From Pseudomonas lactucae (lineage in GTDB: Bacteria > Pseudomonadota > Gammaproteobacteria > Pseudomonadales > Pseudomonadaceae), in NCBI RefSeq assembly GCF_016937615.1, contig NZ_JAFHKI010000059.1, positions 1-64,000 of the forward strand: a stretch of 64,000 bases of DNA. Direction: 5' to 3'. A model generated the notes under the pieces. It did not search any database and was not told the DNA's origin. It saw only the letters and a list, made by a program, of their open reading frames with translations. Both the position numbers and the translations under genes were made by a program. Below, piece after piece: positions 1-9,191 of the stretch. The first letter of the stretch is position 1, and each line of letters begins with the position of its first letter.

Positions 1-155
1 GATCTGGAATCCATCAGTGCATCGCGACTTATCTCGCTTTTGAAGTTGATGGTCCGCAGCGCAGTATGGTGCTGGGGCTTTGTCGAATGGTAGAGGGCGT
101 GCAGTTGCTGGTTGATCGCGTAGTAGATGGATACGGCGAGGCACGAGCGCAGTAA
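1..155 (+). CDS. C-terminal fragment of a small unknown protein (DUF6124/DUF3077-like?)
   Basis: An open frame enters from the left edge (first full codon at base 3) and stops with TAA at 153-155, giving about 50 residues. The end reads as an amphipathic helix (…GPQRSMVLGLCRMVEGVQLLVDRVVDG…). It resembles, from memory only, the C-terminal helix of small Pseudomonas proteins of unknown function in the DUF6124/DUF3077 group. The start lies outside the window. No function can be assigned. It points towards the transketolase gene, with a REP stem-loop between them. Confidence 0.4.
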   Translation, partial: SGIHQCIATYLAFEVDGPQRSMVLGLCRMVEGVQLLVDRVVDGYGEARAQ

Positions 156-220
156 CAGCGTCGTCCTTCAGGACCTCAGCGCAGCATAGGTATCTACACA
201 ATGTTGGCGTGGCTCTGAAC

Positions 221-341
221 CTGTGGGAGGGGCGGTGCGACGATTCGACCTGCTCCCGATGGCGGAATATCAGTGCCAGATGTATTGACTGACACACCGC
301 TATCGGGAGCAAGTCGAATCGTCGCACCGCTCCCCCCACAG
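221..341. repeat. REPIN-like long inverted repeat between convergent genes
   Basis: Arms of about 44 nt at 221-264 and 298-341 are inverted copies with about four mismatches, separated by a 33-nt loop. Each arm carries a Pseudomonas REP core (GTGGGAG…CTGCTCCCGATGGCGG). The element sits between the 3' end of the left-edge gene and the 3' end of tkt. Such a stem could stop or stabilise both transcripts. No RAYT transposase is in the window. Confidence 0.8.
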
Positions 342-350
342 TTACTGTGT

Positions 351-2408
351 TTATTCAGTTGAGTTGTGTTGGATCTGCACCTTGGCCTGCTTCACCACAT
401 GCTCCACCGTAAACCCGAATTTCTCCTGCAACTTGGCCAACGGCGCCGACGCGCCAAAGCTGTTCATCACTACCTTGGCGCCGGTCTGGCCGACATAGCG
501 GTCCCATCCGAGTGGCCCGGCCTGTTCCACCACCACCCGCGCTTTCACCGCTGGCGGCAATACGCTGTCGCGGTAAGCCTGGTCCTGCTCTTCGAACAAT
601 TCCCAGCTGGGCATCGACACCACCTGCGCCGCCACCCCTTCATTCGTGAGCTGTTCGTAGGCCGCCACCGCCAGGCTGACTTCGCTGCCGGTGCCGATCA
701 GGATCACTTCTGGCTTATCCGCCCCGGCCAATACATACGCGCCCTTGGCTGCACCGGCTGGCGCTGCATATTTCGTGCGGTCCAATGTCGGCAACGGCTG
801 ACGCGACAGCACCACACAGCTCGGCCGATGGGTTTGCGCCAGGGCGACTTTCCACAATTCCAGGGTTTCATTCGCGTCGCCAGGGCGCAGGGTCAGCAAC
901 CCCGGGGTCGCCCGCAACTGAGTCAAGTGTTCGATGGGCTGGTGCGTCGGCCCATCCTCACCCACGCCAATGGAGTCATGGGTAAACACGAACACCACCG
1001 GCAATTCCATGATCGCCGCCAGGCGGATCGGCGGTTTCATGTAGTCGCTGAACACCAGGAACGTCGAGGTGTACGGGCGCAGATAGGACAGCGCCATGCC
1101 ATTGGCAATCGCGCCCATGGCGTGTTCGCGAATCCCGAAATGCAGGTTGCGCCCGCTGTAGTCGTCGGCGCTGAAGCGTCCGGCGCCGTCGAAGGTGAGG
1201 TTGGTCTTGGTCGACGGCGACAAATCAGCCGAGCCACCGATCAGCCAGGGGATTTGCTGGGCGAAGGCATTCAACACCTCACCGCCTGCCGCACGACTGG
1301 CGACGCCTTTGGCATCCGCCGCAAAGCTCGGTAGATCGGCCTGCCATTGTTCGGGCATCTCGCCGGCGCGCATCCGTCGCAGTTCATCGGCCAGGTGCGG
1401 CTCTAGATTGGCCAGGGTCTGGTTCCATTGCTGGTACAGCGGCTCGGCGCGTGCGTGCAGCGCATCGCGCAATACCGTGCGAGCTTCATCGGGCACCAGG
1501 AAACTCGAATCCTGCGGCCAGCCATACGCGGCCTTGGTCAGGCGGATTTCCTCATCACCCAACGGCTCGCCATGGGCGGCGGCGGTATTGTGCTTGTGGG
1601 GCGAGCCGTAGCCGATCACGCTGTCGACCACAATCAACGTCGGCGCGCCGATGTTCGCCTGGAAGGTCTCCAGGGCAGTGCTCAGCGCCTGCAGGTCATT
1701 GGCATCGGTGACGTGCAGCGTGTGCCAGCCGTAGGCCTGGAAGCGCTTGATCACGTCCTCGCTGAACGCCAGTTCGGTGTGGCCTTCGATGCTGATGGTG
1801 TTGTTGTCGTAGATCCAGCACAGGTTATCCAGCTTCAGATGCCCGGCCATCGACGCCGCTTCGCTGCTGATGCCTTCCATCATGTCGCCGTCGCCGCACA
1901 GGGTGTAGACGTTGTAGTCGAACAGCACCTGGCCGTCACGATTGAAACGCTCAGCCAGCCAACGCTCGGCCATCGCCATGCCTACACTGTTGGCGCAGCC
2001 CTGGCCGAGAGGGCCGGTGGTGGTCTCGACGCCAGTGGTCATGCGGTATTCCGGATGCCCGGGGGTTTTGGATTCGGCTTGGCGAAACTGCTTGATGTCG
2101 TCCAGGCTGATCGCCGGCTGCCCGGTGCGCTGGCCCTGGGCATCGATCTCCACCACACCGGCCAGGTGCAGCAGCGAATACAACAGCATCGACGCATGCC
2201 CCACCGACAGCACAAACCGATCGCGGTTGGGCCAGTCGGGATGTTCGGGGTGATACCGCAGGAACCGGCTCCACAGCGTATACCCCACCGGCGCCAGGCC
2301 CATGGGCGTACCCGGGTGGCCGGAATTGGCCTTCTGCACGGCGTCCATTGCCAGGGTGCGCAGGGTGTTGATGCACAGGGTGTCGACAGTGGTGGCGGCA
2401 AGCGTCAT
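351..2408 (-). CDS. tkt: Transketolase (second-type paralogue)
   Basis: 685 residues, full length for transketolase (ThDP- and metal-dependent transfer of two-carbon ketol units between sugar phosphates; cytoplasm). Visible hallmarks are the N-terminal HPGTPMG segment, the ThDP/metal-binding GDGDMMEG motif followed by NN, the FGIREHAMG segment of the pyrimidine domain and a C-terminal domain. ATG at 2406-2408 follows a strong GAGGGAGA site. The housekeeping Pseudomonas tkt usually lies beside epd-pgk-fba and starts differently; here none of those genes is adjacent, so this is probably an additional paralogue. Alternative substrates cannot be excluded. The family call is secure, the physiological role is not. 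Confidence 0.93.
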   Translation of the reverse strand: MTLAATTVDTLCINTLRTLAMDAVQKANSGHPGTPMGLAPVGYTLWSRFLRYHPEHPDWPNRDRFVLSVGHASMLLYSLLHLAGVVEIDAQGQRTGQPAISLDDIKQFRQAESKTPGHPEYRMTTGVETTTGPLGQGCANSVGMAMAERWLAERFNRDGQVLFDYNVYTLCGDGDMMEGISSEAASMAGHLKLDNLCWIYDNNTISIEGHTELAFSEDVIKRFQAYGWHTLHVTDANDLQALSTALETFQANIGAPTLIVVDSVIGYGSPHKHNTAAAHGEPLGDEEIRLTKAAYGWPQDSSFLVPDEARTVLRDALHARAEPLYQQWNQTLANLEPHLADELRRMRAGEMPEQWQADLPSFAADAKGVASRAAGGEVLNAFAQQIPWLIGGSADLSPSTKTNLTFDGAGRFSADDYSGRNLHFGIREHAMGAIANGMALSYLRPYTSTFLVFSDYMKPPIRLAAIMELPVVFVFTHDSIGVGEDGPTHQPIEHLTQLRATPGLLTLRPGDANETLELWKVALAQTHRPSCVVLSRQPLPTLDRTKYAAPAGAAKGAYVLAGADKPEVILIGTGSEVSLAVAAYEQLTNEGVAAQVVSMPSWELFEEQDQAYRDSVLPPAVKARVVVEQAGPLGWDRYVGQTGAKVVMNSFGASAPLAKLQEKFGFTVEHVVKQAKVQIQHNSTE

Positions 2409-2582
2409 GAAACGGTCTCCCTCAAGCGGTCATCTACTGTTGAGGGCCGGGCGTCGCAAAGGTTTGGTCCCATCGCCGTCACCGCGACGAACGGGGACGT
2501 ATTGAGCGCAAATATGACAAGACGGCCAGGAATGGGCTAGTTTCAAGGGCGTAGACCATTGATCAACATGCGGAGGTACGCC

Positions 2583-2807
2583 ATGCCAGTGAAACACGAC
2601 CTGTATCAGGACTTGGGGTTGAGCAAGGAAGTCGTTCACGAACGCAGGGCGATAGATAAACGCCTGGACTCGCTGCTCACGCAATATGACGCTGCCGACG
2701 GGGAGGTGCTCAAGGCGGAATCAGCCAGTGCCAGCGATGAGGATGTTGAGAAACTGAAGAAAAAGAGACTTCTGATTAAAGATGAAATCGTGGGGCGATT
2801 GGGCTAA
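2583..2807 (+). CDS. YdcH/DUF465 family small protein
   Basis: 74 residues, acidic and lysine-rich, predicted as two helices forming a coiled-coil hairpin (about residues 15-40 and 45-72), typical of the DUF465/YdcH family. The start at 2583 is preferred over an upstream ATG at 2568 because a CGGAGG site lies 6-11 nt before it and the family begins near here (MPVKHDLYQD). It is divergent from tkt with about 170 bp between. Function is unknown; cytoplasmic. Confidence 0.75.
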   Translation: MPVKHDLYQDLGLSKEVVHERRAIDKRLDSLLTQYDAADGEVLKAESASASDEDVEKLKKKRLLIKDEIVGRLG

Positions 2808-2824
2808 GCAGCACCGCAACCACC

Positions 2825-2916
2825 GTGGCGAGGGAGCTTGCTCCCGCTGGGGTGCGAAGCGCCCCCAGGCCTTGGCGTCTGCTGCGCAGCCGAACGGGAG
2901 CAAGCTCCCTCGCCAC
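2825..2916. repeat. REPIN-like inverted repeat, GTGGCGAGGGAG class
   Basis: Perfect 22-nt arms (2825-2846 and 2895-2916) flank a 48-nt loop with its own GC-rich hairpins. The core GTGGCGAGGGAGCTTGCTCC is a second REP class, different from the ones at 221 and 27189. It lies between the convergent ydcH-like and hglS genes and may act as a bidirectional terminator. Confidence 0.8.
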
Positions 2917-2979
2917 AACAATCCGTCCCAATTGAATCGGCGCAATGATTGCGCCGGTGAGGCGGGCGGGCACCGGTTT

Positions 2980-4356
2980 TCAGGCCAACAGTGCGTCCAA
3001 GCACGCATCCATTGAACGCTGCTGCGTTTCGGCATACAGCTTCAGTTCATCAATCGTCTGACGCCCCAGCGCTTGCTCGAACGCCGCCTGGTTCGAAGGG
3101 GCCGCGTAGTGACTCTGCGCCGCATCCCCCAGGTTCGACTGGAAGATCCCCGCCGCGCTCACCGGCAGGAAATCCTCATACACCAATGGCTCCACATCGA
3201 CGTGGCCGGCCGCGACCAGTGCCTCCAGGGTCCGCGGTTGCTCGGCGTGGCCGCGTGCCGCAAGGCCCTTGGGCGTGACGAAATAGCGGAAGTACGCCAG
3301 GCCCTGTTCGCGCATTTGCGTGTGATTGTCGGGGAAGGCCTGGAAGTGCTGTTCCATCAATTGCGTATAGCGTGCGGCGTTGCCCTCGTTGGGAAATGCA
3401 CCCAGTTCGTCGCGTGCGGCGTTCAGCAGTTGGTCATAGAGCGCGCGCCCCTTGGGGGTGAGCGCGACGCCACGTTGTTCGATTTCGCCGAAGCGTGCGC
3501 TGTGGCTGCCTTGGGCGTCGGTGAAGGCGATGGCTTCGTCGAGGGCCTTGAAGCTGGTCTGGCGCAGCAGGATCGGGCACTGGCGGCGCGGCGGGCCTTC
3601 GATCACGGCCTTGGGGGTGATGCCTTTGCCGGGCATGGCGGCCTGTACCTGGTCGATGTCCAAGGTGCGCGGGGTGAGGTGGTTGATGTGCGGGCCCTTG
3701 AAGGCGACGACGTCGGCGATCAGGCGGTGCTGGTCGCTCAGTTGCTGGTATTGCGCGGCAGTGACGGTGGCGGTGTGGTGCCAGCGGAAGGTTTCCAGGG
3801 CCTCGCGGATGAAGTGCGCGGCGTCCTCGGCGTCGAGGCCGCCGTCGTTCTGCGCTTGTTCGATCAACGCCAGGGCACCTGGGGTGAAGATCGAACGCTT
3901 GGCCAGGGCGGTTTCGGCGAAGGCGCGCAGCTCGGGATTTTCGATCAGCTCCAGGCGCAGCAATGAGGTGAACACGCGAAACGGGCTGGTTTGCAGGGCG
4001 TGCTCATGCACCGCGCGAAACGCCGTGGAGTGCACCGGTACACCCGCCGGCGTGAGGTCGTAGTAGCCCACCGGTTGCATGCCCATCACGGCGAACAAGC
4101 GGTTGATGGTCGCCAGTTCCGCCGCGGTGCCCAGGCGGATGGCGCCGTGTCGTTCCCTGTCCAGGCGCTGGATTTCACCGGTGCGTTGCAGCTGGTGCGC
4201 CAGGCTTGGTTCGGTGTCGAGCACACGCGCGTTGACCTCAGCCACCAGCTCCATCAGCGCGCCATACAGGGGAACTTCATCTCGGTACATATCGGACATG
4301 GCCTTGGAAAAGCCTTTACGGATCTCGTCGGGGCTGACATGGGCGGCATTGGGCAT
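2980..4356 (-). CDS. hglS: 2-oxoadipate dioxygenase/decarboxylase (HglS, former DUF1338)
   Basis: 458 residues. The family is a non-haem Fe(II) enzyme that turns 2-oxoadipate into D-2-hydroxyglutarate in Pseudomonas lysine catabolism. With the start at 4356, the HGAIR motif places His at 70 and Arg at 74, and the GPHINH motif places His at 226. These numbers match the metal and substrate residues reported for P. putida HglS, so they support this start over the ATG 13 codons upstream. The third ligand should be a Glu in FGEIEQRG (about 291-293). An AGGA site sits 8 nt upstream. A LysR-like palindrome lies about 95 nt ahead. The divergent neighbour is an OprD-type porin. Confidence 0.9.
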   Translation of the reverse strand: MPNAAHVSPDEIRKGFSKAMSDMYRDEVPLYGALMELVAEVNARVLDTEPSLAHQLQRTGEIQRLDRERHGAIRLGTAAELATINRLFAVMGMQPVGYYDLTPAGVPVHSTAFRAVHEHALQTSPFRVFTSLLRLELIENPELRAFAETALAKRSIFTPGALALIEQAQNDGGLDAEDAAHFIREALETFRWHHTATVTAAQYQQLSDQHRLIADVVAFKGPHINHLTPRTLDIDQVQAAMPGKGITPKAVIEGPPRRQCPILLRQTSFKALDEAIAFTDAQGSHSARFGEIEQRGVALTPKGRALYDQLLNAARDELGAFPNEGNAARYTQLMEQHFQAFPDNHTQMREQGLAYFRYFVTPKGLAARGHAEQPRTLEALVAAGHVDVEPLVYEDFLPVSAAGIFQSNLGDAAQSHYAAPSNQAAFEQALGRQTIDELKLYAETQQRSMDACLDALLA

Positions 4357-4448
4357 AGAAAAATTCCTGATGACGATGGAGAGAGGCGTGACCATTCACC
4401 GATTTTGTTGGGCACCGCGCCGCCGCGCAAACGAAGAATCCTCTGAAC

Positions 4449-4469
4449 TTCATTCTTCAAATGAATGAA
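4449..4469. promoter_or_regulatory. Palindrome with T-N11-A shape between hglS and porin gene
   Basis: TTCATTC and GAATGAA form perfect 7-nt arms around TTCAAAT. Read as TTCAT-N11-ATGAA it fits the general shape of a LysR-type recognition box. It lies about 95 bp upstream of hglS and 175 bp upstream of the porin gene, a suitable place to control either. No LysR gene is in the window, so the regulator is unknown. Confidence 0.4.
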
Positions 4470-4643
4470 ATGAACGGAATATGACAAAAAACGGCATACG
4501 GATAATTTCATTTTTCGCGCCTTTTCCTAACTTTTTCTTCACGGCGTCGGCCCCGGTCCCCATGAAACAATCGTCACGTTTGTAGGGGTGAAACGCCGTT
4601 TTGCACACAATCGACATAAAAAAATATTCAGGGGCTGTCGTTA

Positions 4644-6053
4644 ATGAAAATATCTACATTGGCGTTATCCATCACCGCCGCCGTGCTTGCACAACACGCT
4701 TGCGCGGATGATTTCGGGCTTGGCTCGCTGGGCACGGGCAATGGTCACAGCGGTTTTGTGGAGGACAGTCATGCGTCCGTCAGCTCACGCACCATGTACT
4801 ACAGTGCAGACAACCGCTCGGGCACCAATAACGACCTGCGCGAAGCCGCAACCGCGCTGCGCTTTGACTACAAATCCGGCTTTACCCAAGGCACGCTCGG
4901 CGTCGGTTTCGATGTGATGGCGTTCGGCGCTCTGCGCCTGGATGGCGGCGATGGTCATGCCGCGGGCCCAGGCCTGGCGGGCAACGGCAACAGCTTCTTC
5001 CCGACCAAGAACAACGGTACCGAACCTGCCGATGCCTTTGGTCGCGCGGCGGGCAATGTGAAGTTCCGCATTTCCCAGACCGAACTGCATGTGGGCGGCG
5101 GCCTGGCGCCGGTGTTGCCGATCCTGGTGGCCAACGACAGCCGTGTGGCGCCGCAGACCTTCGACGGCGGCGTCCTGACTTCGAACGACATCCCTAACGT
5201 GACCTTCACCGGTGGTGAGTTGAACCGCGCCGAAGGTCGTGCTTCCAGTAATTCCACGGGCTTGAGCGTTGCCGGTGGCCAGCGCGACAGCGACAGCTTC
5301 AAGTTCGGTGGCGTGGACTACAAACCCTTCGGCTCCTCCGATAACGCCCTTACGAAAAACCTGACGCTGCAGTACTACTACGCGCAGTTGCAGGACTTCT
5401 ACAAACAGAACTATGTAGGCCTGGTGCATGTGCTGCCGTTGGGCAATGACCAATCGTTCAAGACCGACCTGCGCTACTTCGACAGCACCAGCGACGGCAA
5501 GAATGGTTCGAGCGGTTATGCGTTCAACAACAACGGCGGCTTTGCCCGGCATGCCGGCGAAGTGGACAACAAAACCTACAGTGCAGCCTTCACCTACCAG
5601 TTGGGCGGCAGCAGCCTGATGCTCGGCCACATCGGCGTGGGGGATGACGGTGGCTTCGTCTGGGTCAACCAGGGCAGCCTGGCCGACCCGCACGCGCAGG
5701 GCGCCGGCGGCAGCGACTTCTACCTGTTCACCGATGCGGTGGTCGGCCAGTTCTCCCGCGCGGGCGAGCAGGTCAACTTCGGCCAGTATGCCTATGACTT
5801 CAAGGCCTACGTACCGGGCCTGAAGGCGTCCGTGGCCTATCTGGACGGCAAGGACATCAAGTCCAATGTCGCCGGTGGGCCTGACCAGAAAGAAAACGAA
5901 GCCGACTTCCGTCTGGACTACGTGGTGCAGGCAGGTCCGCTGAAGGGCTTCGGTACCACCTTGCGTACCGGCACCTATCACGGCAAAAACACCGGCACCG
6001 CCGACCAGGACCAGACCCGTCTGATCTTCAACTACACCTACGCAATCTTCTAA
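4644..6053 (+). CDS. OprD-family outer-membrane porin
   Basis: 469 residues. A signal peptide of about 21 residues ends at …ACA before DDFGLG, and the mature protein alternates polar and hydrophobic residues as a beta-barrel, ending in a terminal Phe (…YTYAIF) that suits BAM insertion. OprD-family channels take up amino acids, peptides or small organic acids across the outer membrane; the substrate cannot be read from sequence. An AGGGG site precedes the ATG. The divergent partner is hglS, which might hint at a lysine-pathway or dicarboxylate substrate, but this is only inference. Confidence 0.88.
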   Translation: MKISTLALSITAAVLAQHACADDFGLGSLGTGNGHSGFVEDSHASVSSRTMYYSADNRSGTNNDLREAATALRFDYKSGFTQGTLGVGFDVMAFGALRLDGGDGHAAGPGLAGNGNSFFPTKNNGTEPADAFGRAAGNVKFRISQTELHVGGGLAPVLPILVANDSRVAPQTFDGGVLTSNDIPNVTFTGGELNRAEGRASSNSTGLSVAGGQRDSDSFKFGGVDYKPFGSSDNALTKNLTLQYYYAQLQDFYKQNYVGLVHVLPLGNDQSFKTDLRYFDSTSDGKNGSSGYAFNNNGGFARHAGEVDNKTYSAAFTYQLGGSSLMLGHIGVGDDGGFVWVNQGSLADPHAQGAGGSDFYLFTDAVVGQFSRAGEQVNFGQYAYDFKAYVPGLKASVAYLDGKDIKSNVAGGPDQKENEADFRLDYVVQAGPLKGFGTTLRTGTYHGKNTGTADQDQTRLIFNYTYAIF

Positions 6054-6122
6054 GTCTTCATGTGCAACCGGGCGTGGATGGGTCCTACACTGCACCTCAC
6101 TGTGTAGGTGTTGGAGGACTCA

Positions 6123-8750
6123 ATGACGGCCACGCCCGTAACCCAAACAATAGAAGGTCAGCGCCTGGCAGCCGAAGACGCCGAGCGCTGGCGCGAGTGG
6201 GGCCCCTACCTGAGCGAACGCCAATGGGGCACGGTGCGCGAAGACTACAGCGCCGATGGCGATGCCTGGCGCTACTTCCCCCATGAACACGCACGCAGTC
6301 GCGCCTACCGTTGGGGCGAGGACGGCCTGGCCGGTTTCAGTGACAAGGCGCAACGCTGGTGCCTGGGGCTGGCGCTGTGGAATGAGCGTGACGCGATTCT
6401 CAAGGAGCGCCTGTTCGGCCTGAACAACGCCGAGGGCAACCACGGTGAAGACGTCAAGGAGCTGTACTTTTTCGTCGATGGCGTGCCGAGCCATGCCTAT
6501 ATGCGCATGCTCTACAAATACCCCCATGCAGCGTTTCCCTACACCGACCTGATCACCGAAAACGCCCGTCGCGGGCTGGCTGACGCCGAATATGAAATCC
6601 TCGATACCGGCGTGTTCGAGGACAACCGTTATTGCGATGTCAGCGTCGAGTATGCCAAGCATCAGCCTGACGATGTTTTCATGCGGATCACGCTGCATAA
6701 CCGTTCGGATCAGCCAACCCGTTTGCAGGTGCTGCCCCAGCTGTGGGCGCGCAATGACTGGAGCTGGACCTTTGACGCACCCAAGCCACAGTTGTCGATG
6801 GACGGCGAGCACGTGTTGGCCCGTCATCATGAGTTGCCGGATCGCCGTCTGAGCGCATGGGGCCAGGATGGGTTGGAGTGGTTGTTCTGCGAAAATGAAA
6901 GCAATGTCGTCAAGCTGGACGGGCTGATGGCCTCGGGGCCGTTCAAGGATGGCATCAACGATTACGTGGTGCAGGGCCTTGAAGCGGCGATTCGGCGTGA
7001 CAGCGGCACCAAGGTTGCCGCGCGCTTCATCGTTGAACTGGACGGGCTGCAGAGCAAAACCCTGTATCTGCGCTTTGCTCCCGCCGTTGCGCCGCCGGTC
7101 AACGCGCGCAAGCTGTTCGAACAGCGTCGCCAGGAAGCGGATGATTTCTACACCGCCCTGCAACATGGTATCGCCGATGCGGACGCACGCAATGTGCAGC
7201 GTCAGGCCCTGGCGGGTTTGCTGTGGTCCAAGCAACTCTATTACTTCGATGTGAACCGATGGCTCGACGGCGACCCGACCCAACCGGCACCACCGTCCGA
7301 GCGCTTGCGCCTGCGCAATACCCATTGGCGGCACCTGTCCAACTTCGACATCCTGTCCATGCCCGACACCTGGGAATACCCGTGGTACGCCTCATGGGAC
7401 CAAGGCTTCCAGGCGGTGGCTATCGCACTGATCGATCCGGGGTACGCCAAGCAACAACTGCTGTTACTGGTCAAGGACCGTTTCATGCACCCAAACGGCC
7501 AGCTGCCTGCGTATGAATGGCGCTTTGACGACGCCAACCCACCGGTGCATGCCTGGGCCAGTTGGCGCGTGTATCAGCAGGACAAGGCGCTGACCGGTGT
7601 CGGTGATATGGACTTTCTGGAACGGATTTTCCACAAGTTGCTGCTGAATTTTTCCTGGTGGGTCAACCGCAAGGACGCCGAGGGCCGCAACCTGTTCCAG
7701 GGCGGCTTCCTGGGGCTGGATAACATCGCCTTGTTCGACCGTTCGGCGGCCTTGCCGGCGGGCTATCAGTTGGATCAGGCCGACGGCACGGCCTGGGTCG
7801 CGGCCTATGCGCTGGACCTGATGCGCATCGCCCTGGAACTGGCCAAGCGCAATGGCGTGTATGTCGACATTGCGGTGAAGTTTTTCGAGCACTTCCTGTA
7901 CATCGCCGGCGCCATCAACCGTGTCGACGACAGCGCCGAAGGCCTGTGGGACGAGCAGGACCTGTTCTTCTACGACGTGCTGCATCGTCCCGATGGCCAG
8001 AACGAGCCGGTGCGCCTGCGTTCCATCGTCGGCTTGATGCCGTTGTTCGCCGTGCTGGTGCTGGAGCAGCGCGAGCATGAGGGCCTGGACGGGTTGCGCG
8101 AGCGCTTGTCAGGTTTTATGAAACACCGGCCGGACCTGGCTGAATTGGTCTCGCGCTGGAATGAACCGGGGCAGGGCAATCGACTGTTGCTGGCATTGTT
8201 GCGGGGGGAGCGCACCAAGGACCTGCTGCGCCGCATGCTCGCTGACGATGAGTTCCTCTCGGCGTTTGGGGTGCGCTCCTTGTCCAAAGCCTTCGCCGAG
8301 CAGCCCCTGGCGTTGAAGATGAATGGCAATACCTTGAGCGCGTGCTACCAGCCCGGCGAATCCGATTCGCGCTTGTACGGCGGCAACTCGAACTGGCGAG
8401 GGCCGTTGTGGATGCCGGTGAACTACATGCTGATCGAATCGTTGCGTGAATTTCACCGGTACTACGCGGACAACTTCTCGGTGGAGTACCCGACAGGCAG
8501 CGGTTATCTGTCGTCACTGGAGGAAGTGGCCGACAGCCTGAGTCAGCGGCTGACCCGGTTGTTTTTAAGGGATGAAAACGGCATGCGAGCGTCGATGGTG
8601 GGGTATGCGCAGCTGCAAGCGGACCCGCTCAGCTGTGACCTGGTGTTGTTCCATGAGTATTTTCATGGCGAAACCGGGCGTGGGTTGGGGGCGTCGCACC
8701 AGACGGGGTGGAGTGCGTTGGTGGCGTTGCTGCTGCAACCGAAATCTTAA
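6123..8750 (+). CDS. GH63/MGH1-like glucosidase
   Basis: 875 residues, cytoplasmic (no signal peptide). The start at 6123 is chosen because GGAGG ends 5 nt before it; a GTG at 6108 overlaps that site and is unlikely. The protein belongs to the large bacterial 'glucosidase' group with an (alpha/alpha)6 MGH1-like barrel in the C-terminal two thirds; segments such as YPWYASWDQGFQ, GLWDEQDLFFYD and NSNWRGPLWMPVNY fit the GH63 clan, where acidic residues act as catalysts. The likely role is hydrolysis of an alpha-glucoside or a compatible-solute glucoside, but the substrate is unknown. It stands alone, ending at a hairpin terminator. Confidence 0.8.
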   Translation: MTATPVTQTIEGQRLAAEDAERWREWGPYLSERQWGTVREDYSADGDAWRYFPHEHARSRAYRWGEDGLAGFSDKAQRWCLGLALWNERDAILKERLFGLNNAEGNHGEDVKELYFFVDGVPSHAYMRMLYKYPHAAFPYTDLITENARRGLADAEYEILDTGVFEDNRYCDVSVEYAKHQPDDVFMRITLHNRSDQPTRLQVLPQLWARNDWSWTFDAPKPQLSMDGEHVLARHHELPDRRLSAWGQDGLEWLFCENESNVVKLDGLMASGPFKDGINDYVVQGLEAAIRRDSGTKVAARFIVELDGLQSKTLYLRFAPAVAPPVNARKLFEQRRQEADDFYTALQHGIADADARNVQRQALAGLLWSKQLYYFDVNRWLDGDPTQPAPPSERLRLRNTHWRHLSNFDILSMPDTWEYPWYASWDQGFQAVAIALIDPGYAKQQLLLLVKDRFMHPNGQLPAYEWRFDDANPPVHAWASWRVYQQDKALTGVGDMDFLERIFHKLLLNFSWWVNRKDAEGRNLFQGGFLGLDNIALFDRSAALPAGYQLDQADGTAWVAAYALDLMRIALELAKRNGVYVDIAVKFFEHFLYIAGAINRVDDSAEGLWDEQDLFFYDVLHRPDGQNEPVRLRSIVGLMPLFAVLVLEQREHEGLDGLRERLSGFMKHRPDLAELVSRWNEPGQGNRLLLALLRGERTKDLLRRMLADDEFLSAFGVRSLSKAFAEQPLALKMNGNTLSACYQPGESDSRLYGGNSNWRGPLWMPVNYMLIESLREFHRYYADNFSVEYPTGSGYLSSLEEVADSLSQRLTRLFLRDENGMRASMVGYAQLQADPLSCDLVLFHEYFHGETGRGLGASHQTGWSALVALLLQPKS

Positions 8751-8765
8751 CCAACACCACAACCC

Positions 8766-8800
8766 AATGTGGAGGGAGCAAGCCCCCTCCCACATTTTTT
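8766..8800 (+). terminator. Hairpin terminator after the glucosidase gene
   Basis: AATGTGGAGGG (8766-8776) pairs with CCCTCCCACATT (8785-8796) with one bulged base, followed by a T run to 8800. The stem resembles a single REP. It lies between convergent genes and should terminate the plus-strand transcript. Confidence 0.65.
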
Positions 8801-8820
8801 GAGTTAGGCTTGCCCGTGAA

Positions 8821-9135
8821 TCAGGACGGGAACAGCTCGCTCAGCTTCATCGCCAGCATCATGTCGCCTTCGGTGCGCAGCTTGCCGCCCATGAAGGCCT
8901 GCATACCGTCGGTGGAACCGTCGACGATACCTTCCAGGGTTTCGCTGTCCATGACCAGGGTCACTTGGGCGTCCGGATTTTCGCCTTCTTGCAGCTCGCA
9001 GGTCTTGTCTTTGACAACCAGGGAGAAGTTCTTGGTGTCGTCAATGCGGAAACCGAATACCAGGTCCAAGCCTTCGGCAGCGCTTGGGTTGAATTTGGCT
9101 TTCATTGCTTGTACGGCTTTAGCTACGTCAGTCAT
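8821..9135 (-). CDS. SCP2 sterol-binding domain protein
   Basis: 104 residues, a single SCP2 domain (lipid-binding fold). The features are FGFRIDDTKNFSLVVK, a central acidic EGENPDAQVTL strand, and the closing GKLRTEGDMMLAMKLSELF helix. Small stand-alone SCP2 proteins bind acyl chains or other hydrophobic ligands; the cargo here is unknown. ATG is preceded by AAAGGAT. The histidine phosphatase gene lies 56 bp upstream on the same strand, so the two may be co-transcribed. Confidence 0.85.
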   Translation of the reverse strand: MTDVAKAVQAMKAKFNPSAAEGLDLVFGFRIDDTKNFSLVVKDKTCELQEGENPDAQVTLVMDSETLEGIVDGSTDGMQAFMGGKLRTEGDMMLAMKLSELFPS

Positions 9136-9191
9136 GGTTTCGATCCTTTAGGGTAGAGTCCAGTGACCTTGGGGTCACGGTTGGCCGCAGT

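Noticed and set aside
1428-2540. Plus-strand open frame of 370 codons opposite tkt
   Set aside because: Lies entirely over a conserved transketolase and lacks a ribosome site or family match.
4601-4629. Sigma-70 promoter TTGCAC-N17/18-TATTCA for the porin gene
   Set aside because: The -10 match is too weak to support.
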